From the NCBI GenBank assembly GCA_902495085.1, contig CABUWA010000094.1, forward strand, positions 1 to 7,341: a stretch of 7,341 nt of DNA, read 5' to 3'. This document shows, piece after piece, positions 1-5,053 of this stretch (positions are counted from its first letter, which is position 1; every line of letters begins with the position of its first letter). Origin of the DNA: an uncultured Collinsella sp. GTDB lineage: Bacteria > Actinomycetota > Coriobacteriia > Coriobacteriales > Coriobacteriaceae. A program made the translations under genes and the position numbers. The notes under the pieces are model-generated. The model had not been told where the DNA came from, searched no databases, and saw only the letters and a program-made list of their open reading frames with translations.

Positions 1-86
1 CGAACGCGGTAGAATACTTTGGCATGGGAGCCTCCCAACCTCGTTGCGGCGCGGCTGCGCCTATGGCACTTCAACATCATTGTCGC

Positions 87-116
87 AGCCCCGACCCGCG
101 GTCACGAGCGGGGGCT
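87..116. repeat. GC-rich inverted repeat (hairpin)
   Basis: AGCCCC at 87-92 pairs with GGGGCT at 111-116. Inside it, CCCGC (95-99) can pair alternatively with GCGGG (108-112). Neither strand has a T-run after the stem, so it does not look like a standard intrinsic terminator. It lies about 160 bp downstream of the minus-strand ATPase gene and could still affect the 3' end of that transcript. Its function is unknown. Confidence 0.35.
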
Positions 117-185
117 CCTGTCGTCTCCGTGCCCTCGGATTGGGTCATAGTGTCTGTCGTTGCCAAAACATCGGCGTGGTCATTG

Positions 186-266
186 GGGACGTTCTTAAAT
201 GACTGCGGCAGATAGGGACGTTCCTTTTCTGCTGGCAGTTTGGGACACTCCTTACGGGACACCCCC
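186..266. repeat. Degenerate tandem repeat built on GGGAC blocks
   Basis: Four related blocks follow one another: GGGACGTTCTT at 186, GGGACGTTCCTT at 215, GGGACACTCCTT at 242 and GGGACACCCCC at 256. The first two blocks are 29 bp apart and each is followed by a small palindrome, CTGCGGCAG at 203-211 and CTGCTGGCAG at 229-238. This resembles a small dispersed palindromic (REP-like) element present as partial tandem copies. The stretch 215-253 has a diverged second copy on the other side of the ATPase gene (1725-1764). Confidence 0.6.
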
Positions 267-276
267 TCCACAGCGC

Positions 277-1578
277 CTATGCCAGCTTGTCGATTTGCCC
301 AATCTCCCAGAGCGGAATATTGACGAGCGTGCCCTCGTCTCTATATGCCGCTAACGATGTTCTCACGCAGCGCTCGAGCTTGAACTTCTCGCAGGCAATC
401 CTCAGACTTTTTGCTTTGAGATTCTCTGCCGCCTTGACCTCGAGCGGAAGCACGGTCCCCGCATGGTCGATGGCAAAGTCAGTCTCTGCATTGCCGGAGG
501 AGGATGACCAATACGCGGGAGTATTGCCTTGGAGCAAAAGCTCCTGTGCGACGTATTGCTCGGTCAGCGAGCCTTTGAACTCCGTAAAAACAGCGGGCCC
601 GTTCAGAACAATGGCTGGCGTGAGGCCGGAGAGTGCTCCGAGGATGCCGGTGTCGATGCAGAACAGCTTGAAGCCCGAGAGATCTTCGTAGCTTGTGAGC
701 GGTGCTCTTAGGGCGGAAACACGTGGTACCTTATGAACGATTCCATAGTCCATGAGCCACTGGAGGCTTTCCTCAAAATCGCGTGCGCGCGCCCCGGGAC
801 GAAGCGCGCCGTAGACGAACTTCTTGTTTTCCTTTGCGAGCTGGCCGGGAAGGGATTTCCAAACCAGCCTCATGCGCTCGACGATGCGGGCTGGCGCATG
901 CTTGCCAAAATCGGATTCGTAAGCTTCGATGATTTGCTGCTGAAGCCTGCGGGCCTCGATGAAATCGTGGGAGGCGGCGAAAGCGGAGACAACTTCTGGC
1001 ATGCCACCGACAACGAGGTATTCCTTGAGCAGGCGCTCGAGCTTTTCGGAAACGTTTGCCAGCAGGTCCATGTCTGCGGCAAGGATGGCATCTGCGAGCG
1101 GATCGCCATCGACGGCACGAACGAACTCGACAAACCCCATGGGGCGCATGGTAAGCTGGTCAATCTTGCCGACGGGGAACGACTCGTTTTCGCGTCGGAG
1201 CGCGAGCCCCATATAGGAGCCGGCTGCCACGATATGGTATTCCGGCGCCAACTCGTTGAAGTATTTGAGCGAGGTGATGCCACGCGGTGCCTCTTGGATT
1301 TCGTCGAAGATGATGAGTGTGTCTGTCGGCGTTATGGTCTGGCCGCGCAGGAGCTCTATCTGGGAGATGATGCGTTTGGGTTCAAGGCTTCCGTCGAACA
1401 GCGAGCGTGCGCCCGGTTCGAGCATAAAGTCAAAACGGATGACGTTTTGATACTGCTGGCCTGCGAATTCGTTGAGAAGCCAGGTTTTTCCCGTCTGGCG
1501 GGCCCCTTTAAGCAGGAGGGGCTTACGGTTTGCCCTAGATTTCCAAGCGATGAGTTCGTCCATTAGCTGTCGCTGCAT
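277..1578 (-). CDS. AAA+ ATPase of the DUF4143 family with PD-(D/E)XK-like C-terminus
   Basis: This is a 433-residue cytoplasmic protein of the large, poorly understood ATP-binding/DUF4143 family. The N-terminal P-loop domain has a Walker A at residues 25-32 (GARQTGKT) and a Walker B at 88-93 (LIIFDE), followed by the family's AGSYMGLAL stretch (119-127) and GGMPE (191-195). The C-terminal half has EQYVAQEL (340-347) and a nuclease-like core with E365, D367, and E380-V-K382, so both halves look intact. The start is well supported: on the minus strand AGGAGG (1583-1588) stands four bases before the ATG, and the next Met (residue 6) would be 19 bases away. The gene stands alone, with repeats on both sides, and by eye its codon use is less GC-rich than that of galK-galT, which hints at acquisition. 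Members of this family are often found near mobile or defence genes, but their substrate is unknown. I see no toxin or antitoxin partner here. Confidence 0.88.
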   Translation of the reverse strand: MQRQLMDELIAWKSRANRKPLLLKGARQTGKTWLLNEFAGQQYQNVIRFDFMLEPGARSLFDGSLEPKRIISQIELLRGQTITPTDTLIIFDEIQEAPRGITSLKYFNELAPEYHIVAAGSYMGLALRRENESFPVGKIDQLTMRPMGFVEFVRAVDGDPLADAILAADMDLLANVSEKLERLLKEYLVVGGMPEVVSAFAASHDFIEARRLQQQIIEAYESDFGKHAPARIVERMRLVWKSLPGQLAKENKKFVYGALRPGARARDFEESLQWLMDYGIVHKVPRVSALRAPLTSYEDLSGFKLFCIDTGILGALSGLTPAIVLNGPAVFTEFKGSLTEQYVAQELLLQGNTPAYWSSSSGNAETDFAIDHAGTVLPLEVKAAENLKAKSLRIACEKFKLERCVRTSLAAYRDEGTLVNIPLWEIGQIDKLA

Positions 1579-1601
1579 ACTGCCTCCTAACGATCATGGT
1601 T

Positions 1602-1607
1602 AGTATA
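1602..1607 (-). promoter_or_regulatory. Probable -10 box of the ATPase gene
   Basis: On the minus strand TATACT (five of six matches to TATAAT) lies 24 bases before the ATG at 1578, which would give a leader of about 15-20 nt containing the AGGAGG site. No good -35 is visible at 16-18 bp. A 6-bp inverted repeat, AAGACC-N5-GGTCTT (1607-1623), lies directly upstream between the -10 and -35 positions and could be an operator. The first 33-bp repeat unit begins where the -35 would be. Confidence 0.4.
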
Positions 1608-1621
1608 AGACCGTTTTGGTC

Positions 1622-1707
1622 TTTCCATCGAAAAATGTGGGAGCAAACCACGTTTTTCCATCGAATAATGTGGGAGGCAACCACGTTTTTCCATCGAATA
1701 ATGTGGG
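1622..1707. repeat. Three tandem 33-bp units with imperfect hairpins
   Basis: TTTCCATCGAA recurs at 1622, 1655 and 1688, an exact 33-bp period. The first two units are complete and the third stops after ATGTGGG. Two 26-bp segments, 1648-1673 and 1681-1706, are flanked by CCAC and GTGG and are identical to each other. On the minus strand each can fold as CCAC, mismatch, TT, mismatch, TTC, a GATG loop, then the complementary arms. Left of copy 1 the CCAC arm is missing. The block lies directly upstream of the ATPase promoter. Short open frames across it translate to an 11-residue repeat in both directions, which I take as a by-product of the period being a multiple of three. Confidence 0.85.
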
Positions 1708-1724
1708 TGTTCAGGTCGGCACCT

Positions 1725-1764
1725 GGGAGCGTTCCTTCTCTGTCGGCAGTTTGGAACACTCCTT
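1725..1764. repeat. Diverged second copy of the GGGAC-type repeat
   Basis: These 40 bases align with 215-253 in the same orientation, with four mismatches and one extra base. The core palindrome is CTGTCGGCAG (1740-1749) against CTGCTGGCAG on the left. Together the copies bracket the ATPase gene and its upstream 33-bp repeats at a distance of about 1.5 kb. They may be leftovers of an insertion or independent copies of a dispersed element. Confidence 0.7.
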
Positions 1765-1792
1765 GTTTTGGTGCAAATTAGCTACCCTTGCA

Positions 1793-1836
1793 TCAGAAAA
1801 CGGCGCCCGTCGGCGATGTTGCCGGCGGGCGCCGTT
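1793..1836 (-). terminator. Intrinsic terminator of the galK-galT operon
   Basis: Arms 1799-1814 and 1821-1836 form a 16-bp GC-rich stem with one G-T wobble position and a 6-nt loop (1815-1820). Read on the minus strand, the stem is followed by TTTTCTG, which is the expected U-run. It starts about 55 bases after the galT stop codon. On the plus strand the bases after the stem are not T-rich, so it is expected to act mainly on galKT transcription and to keep it out of the repeat region and the ATPase gene. Confidence 0.85.
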
Positions 1837-1890
1837 GTCGTGTAGGTGGCTATGTCGTGCGGGCTGCTGTTGAACGTTCGGGCCCGTGCT

Positions 1891-3519
1891 CTATAGCGAG
1901 TCGATAAAACGCTGTTGGGCGGCGCGGCCGGCTTCGTCCCACTTAAAGACGCCGGCGTTGTCGAGCACGTGGCCAAACACCACGCCGACCTCTTCGTGCA
2001 GGATATCGATGGCGTTGTCGGCCGTAAGCTCGTCGGCGCGGCGGGCAAAGACGTCCTTGGCCCATGCGGCGTGGCTGCGGCAAAGGTCGTCGCCCTCGAG
2101 CGCGCTGGCAAGATCGTAGCTGGCATCGGCTTTGGCCGCCAGCAGATGCTCACGGACAGCGCCAAGCTCGGGAACCAGGCGCGGCGGCAGAATAGCCAGG
2201 CCCATGACCTCAATCAAGCCGATGTTCTCCTTTTTAATATGGTGATACTCGGCATGCGGGTGGAATACGCCCAGCGGATGCTCGTCGGTCGTGATATTGC
2301 AGCGAAGCGCCAGGTAGGCTTCGTAGATCTCGCCGCCGGCATTGCCGCGGGAGTCGACGCGGCGGATGACGGGCGTCACGGTGTTGTGCGCCGCGCCGTC
2401 GGCAGTGTGCGCGATGACGCCCACGGACTCATCGGTCCACTCACGCCAGGCGAGGATAATCTTTTCGGCAGCATCGAGCAGCTGGGCTCGGTCGTGCGAG
2501 CGCAGACGCAGCACCGAGAGCGGCCACTGCAGCACAGTGCCGCTGACCTGGTCAAAGCCGGGCACGCTAAACTGCGAGACCTCGGTGGCATGCATCATGG
2601 GGAACTCGTGCGCGCCGCCCTGGAAGTGGTCGTGCGACAGAATCGAACCGCCCACGATGGGCAGGTCGGCATTGGAGCCTATAAAGTAGTGCGGGAACAG
2701 GTCCACAAAATCGAGCAGGCACGTCAGGCCCTTGCGGTCAACGTGCATAGGGCGATGCTCGGAGCTCATGGCAATGCAGTGCTCGTTAAAGTACGCGTAC
2801 GGGCTGTATTGGAAGCCCCAGCGCTCGCCGTCGAGCTTAATGGGGATAACGCGCAGATTCTGGCGGGCGGGATGGGCGCCGCCGTCGGCTGCAGCGGAGC
2901 GTCCGGGATAGCCTTCGTTTTCGATGCAGAGCTGGCAGGCGGGATACTTCTCGCCCGTGTTTTTGGCGGCGCCGGCCGCGGCAATATCGCGCGGGTCCTT
3001 TTCGGGCTTTGACAGGTTGATGGTAATCTCGAGGTCGCCCCAGTTGGTGGGGGTGCTCCATTTGATATTGCGCGCGATGGCGGCGCGGCGCACGTAGCCG
3101 GCGTCGCAGCACAGACCGTAGAACCAGTCGGTCGCGGCGCGGGGCTCGTTGACGCCCATGCGGCCGTTGAATTCCTCATTTACAACCGAAGGCCTCGGCA
3201 TCAGCACGCCCATGATGCGCATGGCGATGCGGTCGCGGCCCGACGCCGTGTCCTCGGCAGCGCCGTTGGCAACGGCGGCCTCGGAAAGCACAGCAAGCGT
3301 GCCCTCTAGGTCGAAGTCGGGGAGTGTATCGGGGTGCAAGAGCGAAATCTTCTCGGTCTTGAGCGCCCAAGCCATGTCGAGTGCGGGGCCCGTGGCGCCG
3401 ATGCACTCCAAAATGGTGTTGTATGCCCAGATGCGATCGTCCTGGCCGATCATCGATCGGTGGATAGCGTACTCGATCAGGTTCTGCGCGGCCTCGCGCA
3501 CGTCAGTCATTACAGCCAT
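1891..3519 (-). CDS. galT: UDP-glucose--hexose-1-phosphate uridylyltransferase, class II GalT
   Basis: This Leloir-pathway enzyme moves UMP from UDP-glucose to galactose-1-phosphate, giving UDP-galactose and glucose-1-phosphate in the cytoplasm. The 542-residue product is of the Gram-positive (class II) type. Visible landmarks are ITINLSKPEKDP (165-176), the C195-x2-C198 pair, NEHC at 245-248, the active-site region SHDHFQGG at 295-302, and a later GVFHPHAEYHHIKKENIGL stretch. It is somewhat longer than my recollection of typical relatives (about 490-500 residues); part of this is a small Ala/Gly-rich insertion near 208-215. Start choice: ATG at 3519 has AAGGGGG ten bases upstream and overlaps galK by 10 nt. 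ATG at 3510 (three codons later, 539 aa) makes a TAATG junction with the galK stop. I keep 3519 on ribosome-site spacing. It is co-transcribed with galK and followed by the terminator at 1793-1836. Confidence 0.96.
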   Translation of the reverse strand: MAVMTDVREAAQNLIEYAIHRSMIGQDDRIWAYNTILECIGATGPALDMAWALKTEKISLLHPDTLPDFDLEGTLAVLSEAAVANGAAEDTASGRDRIAMRIMGVLMPRPSVVNEEFNGRMGVNEPRAATDWFYGLCCDAGYVRRAAIARNIKWSTPTNWGDLEITINLSKPEKDPRDIAAAGAAKNTGEKYPACQLCIENEGYPGRSAAADGGAHPARQNLRVIPIKLDGERWGFQYSPYAYFNEHCIAMSSEHRPMHVDRKGLTCLLDFVDLFPHYFIGSNADLPIVGGSILSHDHFQGGAHEFPMMHATEVSQFSVPGFDQVSGTVLQWPLSVLRLRSHDRAQLLDAAEKIILAWREWTDESVGVIAHTADGAAHNTVTPVIRRVDSRGNAGGEIYEAYLALRCNITTDEHPLGVFHPHAEYHHIKKENIGLIEVMGLAILPPRLVPELGAVREHLLAAKADASYDLASALEGDDLCRSHAAWAKDVFARRADELTADNAIDILHEEVGVVFGHVLDNAGVFKWDEAGRAAQQRFIDSL

Positions 3520-4715
3520 GCCGCGTAAGCCCCCTTGTCAGAGATAGCGTAGTGGCGGGCAGAACCCTCGCCCAGCCAGCCGTTCATCTTGGTGATAAAG
3601 GTGTCGACAAGCTCGAGCGGTACGAAGGCCTGGATGGTGCCACCAAAGCCGCCGCCGTGGATGCGGACGGCGCCACGGCCGTCGAGCACATGCTCGGCCA
3701 GTGCCAGGGCATACATCGAAGGCTGCTCGGAGCCCAGCTTGGCAACGACATTCTGCAGGTACATGGCAGAGCTGGCGCCGGACTCGCGCGTCAGGACCAG
3801 GAACTGATCGATGTCGCCGGCGTTCAGGGCCGCCCAGCGCTTATCGACCAGGCCGTTCTCGTACCAGTAGTGAACGGCGCGCAGGCAGGCACGGTCGCCC
3901 AGCTTGGCGCGCAGCTCGGGGAGCTTGGCGTCAAAGTCCGCCACGTCGACCTCGCATAGGCGTGCCTTGCCAAACTCGGCAGCGACGTCCTGCATCTCGC
4001 GCGGAACGGCGGCGTAGTCGTCGGTAGCTGCCACATGGTCGGCGCCAACCTTAACGAGCACGAGCGCATAACCGTGATCCTCAAAATTGAGCTCGAGCTT
4101 CTGGGTTTTAGGCTGAGCCTGGTCCTCAAAGTCCATGTAGGCAAGGCCGCCCAGGCACACAGCGGCCTGGTCCATCAGACCGCAGGGCTTGCCGTAATAG
4201 TTGTTCTCGGTGCGCTGGCTCATCTGGGCGAGCGCGACGGGCTCGATGGCGGGTGCGCCCCAGAGCGTCTCCATGGCGCGACCGTATGCCGCCTCGACAG
4301 CAGCAGAGCTCGAAAGGCCGCCGCCCGAGGGGACAGAGCAGGTGAAGGCGAAGTCGAAGCCCTGGGGCTCAACGCCCAGAGCAGCGATTTCGTGGGCCAT
4401 GCCGCGGACGAGGCTCGCGGACGTGCCCTTCTCGGACTCTTGAATACCCAGCGTGTCGAGCGTGATCTCAAACGTGGGATAGCCCTCGTCGGCGACGCGA
4501 ATCTTGTTGGTGTCGGTCGCTACGGCAATGCCGTCAACGGCGACATCGAGCGAGCCGGCGATGACGTGGCCGCCCTCGTGGTCGGTGTGGTTGCCACTGA
4601 TCTCGGAACGGCCGGGCGCGTGCACATAGAGCACCTGGCGGTCGCCGATGGGGCCAAACTCCTCCTCAAACAGTTTGGTGAGCGTGGCGAATGTCTTTTC
4701 GTCGGGGGTGGTCAT
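3510..4715 (-). CDS. galK: Galactokinase (GHMP kinase family)
   Basis: Galactokinase phosphorylates galactose with ATP to galactose-1-phosphate, the substrate of the GalT encoded next. The 401-residue product has the three GHMP landmarks: the galactokinase signature PGRSEISGNHTDH (34-46, with the likely catalytic Arg36), the phosphate-binding loop GGGLSSSAA (131-139), and HGGGFGGT (353-360). The putative catalytic base is Asp182 in CGLMDQ. The signature is a variant of the textbook GRVNLIGEHTDY form. The frame is open upstream to an ATG at 4802, but those extra 29 codons run through operator DNA and lack family features. ATG at 4715 has AAGGAAAGGA just before it (4721-4730 on the plus strand), so I use it. 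galK is the first gene of a two-gene minus-strand operon. It stops within the start region of galT, which suggests translational coupling. Confidence 0.96.
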   Translation of the reverse strand: MTTPDEKTFATLTKLFEEEFGPIGDRQVLYVHAPGRSEISGNHTDHEGGHVIAGSLDVAVDGIAVATDTNKIRVADEGYPTFEITLDTLGIQESEKGTSASLVRGMAHEIAALGVEPQGFDFAFTCSVPSGGGLSSSAAVEAAYGRAMETLWGAPAIEPVALAQMSQRTENNYYGKPCGLMDQAAVCLGGLAYMDFEDQAQPKTQKLELNFEDHGYALVLVKVGADHVAATDDYAAVPREMQDVAAEFGKARLCEVDVADFDAKLPELRAKLGDRACLRAVHYWYENGLVDKRWAALNAGDIDQFLVLTRESGASSAMYLQNVVAKLGSEQPSMYALALAEHVLDGRGAVRIHGGGFGGTIQAFVPLELVDTFITKMNGWLGEGSARHYAISDKGAYAAWL

Positions 4716-4759
4716 AGGAGTCCTTTCCTTGGTGCGCACGGGCGAGTTTTGCGTCGTTA

Positions 4760-4773
4760 TGAGTACGTTAACA
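4760..4773 (-). promoter_or_regulatory. LacI-family operator site 1 (galK-proximal)
   Basis: On the minus strand this reads TGTTAACGTACTCA, fitting the LacI-family layout TG-N4-CG-N4-CA with the central CG at 4766-4767. It is the left member of an 18-bp perfect inverted repeat with site 2 (4756-4773 against 4824-4841). It lies about 45 bp upstream of the galK ATG, where bound repressor would block transcription start or elongation. Confidence 0.75.
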
Positions 4774-4784
4774 ACTTGAAGCGG

Positions 4785-4803
4785 CGTGAACCAAGTGTTC
4801 ACG
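4785..4803. promoter_or_regulatory. Perfect palindrome between operator sites 1 and 2
   Basis: CGTGAAC (4785-4791) and GTTCACG (4797-4803) are 7-bp perfect arms around CAAGT. The sequence differs from the three LacI-type sites, so it may bind another regulator or form part of the galK promoter. The role is unassigned. Confidence 0.4.
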
Positions 4804-4823
4804 ATACCGCACGTTACGGGCTA

Positions 4824-4837
4824 TGTTAACGTACTCA
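4824..4837 (+). promoter_or_regulatory. LacI-family operator site 2
   Basis: TGTTAACGTACTCA, identical to site 1 and in the opposite orientation. The match extends to 18 bp (4824-4841). Its centre is 64 bp from site 1, close to six helical turns, a spacing compatible with a DNA loop between two dimers or across one tetramer. Confidence 0.75.
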
Positions 4838-4914
4838 TAACACAACTCTTGTCACTTTTTGAGAATCTGGTAATCGGTAGAAATTCAGCCGTGAACGGTA
4901 TTGTCGTATGGACT

Positions 4915-4920
4915 TATAAA
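4915..4920 (+). promoter_or_regulatory. Possible -10 box of the LacI-type gene
   Basis: TATAAA (five of six) on the plus strand. The hexamers 17-18 bp upstream (TGAACG or GTGAAC) match a -35 box only weakly. Transcription would begin near 4927, placing operator site 3 (4947-4960) just downstream, suited to autorepression. An alternative -35-like TTGTCA at 4849-4854 has no good -10 partner. Confidence 0.3.
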
Positions 4921-4946
4921 GCAGAAGAGATGCGGATTGAAAAAGT

Positions 4947-4960
4947 AGAGTACGTTAACA
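4947..4960 (-). promoter_or_regulatory. LacI-family operator site 3 (regulator-proximal)
   Basis: Plus strand AGAGTACGTTAACA. It matches site 1 in 13 of 14 positions, with only the outermost base differing. Its centre is 123 bp from site 2 and 187 bp from site 1, and it ends 93 bp before the GTG start of the regulator gene. Its position suggests autoregulation. Confidence 0.7.
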
Positions 4961-5053
4961 TGCGTCCGACGATAGCGGGCCTCGGCGCGGGCTAAACTCC
5001 TGCCCGGGCCGGCATTCACGCTATTCAGATCTCGCAAGGGTGAAGGTGATCCT

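Larger units (their letters stand above)
1..276. other. Non-coding left end, no supported gene
   Basis: I find no credible gene here. A plus-strand frame is open from the window edge to a TAG at 213-215 and contains an ATG at 24, but it has no recognisable domain, no ribosome binding site, and a composition (many Cys, Arg, Pro and Ser) typical of chance translation of GC-rich DNA. It runs into the repeat block at 186-266. The stretch also contains a GC-rich inverted repeat at 87-116. I see no T-rich terminator for the minus-strand ATPase gene that ends at 277. The tail of an unrecognised upstream gene cannot be excluded because the window begins here. Confidence 0.5.
4716..5053. promoter_or_regulatory. 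Divergent control region between galK and the LacI-type gene
   Basis: This 338-bp stretch contains no gene and is visibly more AT-rich in its middle (about 4838-4950) than the flanking genes. It holds three matching operator-like sites, an additional palindrome, the galK ribosome binding site (4721-4730) and the regulator's ribosome binding site (5043-5052). I could not settle the galK promoter by eye: no minus-strand pair of good -35 and -10 boxes with 16-18 bp spacing stands out near the operators. Confidence 0.8.

Noticed and set aside
733..1566. Long plus-strand open frame (277 codons) opposite the ATPase gene
   Set aside because: It mirrors the real minus-strand gene, lacks a ribosome binding site and has no recognisable domain. 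The opposite strand has intact Walker motifs and a strong AGGAGG.
1622..1707. CRISPR array
   Set aside because: The units are contiguous with a 33-bp period and nearly the whole unit is repeated, so there are no unique spacers, and no cas genes are present.
1535..1873. Short open frames across the 33-bp repeats that translate to an 11-residue repeat
   Set aside because: The repeated peptide arises on both strands because 33 is a multiple of three. No start signals or domain support a real peptide.
1915..3012. Plus-strand open frame of 365 codons opposite galT
   Set aside because: Shadow frame of GC-rich coding DNA, rich in Ala, Gly and Val, with no family features. GalT motifs lie on the other strand across the same bases.
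4716..4802. Extension of galK to the ATG at 4802 (29 more residues)
   Set aside because: The added residues come from operator DNA and the palindrome and do not resemble galactokinase. The ATG at 4715 has a good ribosome binding site.
4035..4829. Plus-strand open frame of 264 codons opposite galK and running into the control region
   Set aside because: Shadow frame without a ribosome binding site or domain. It would cross operator sites 1 and 2.
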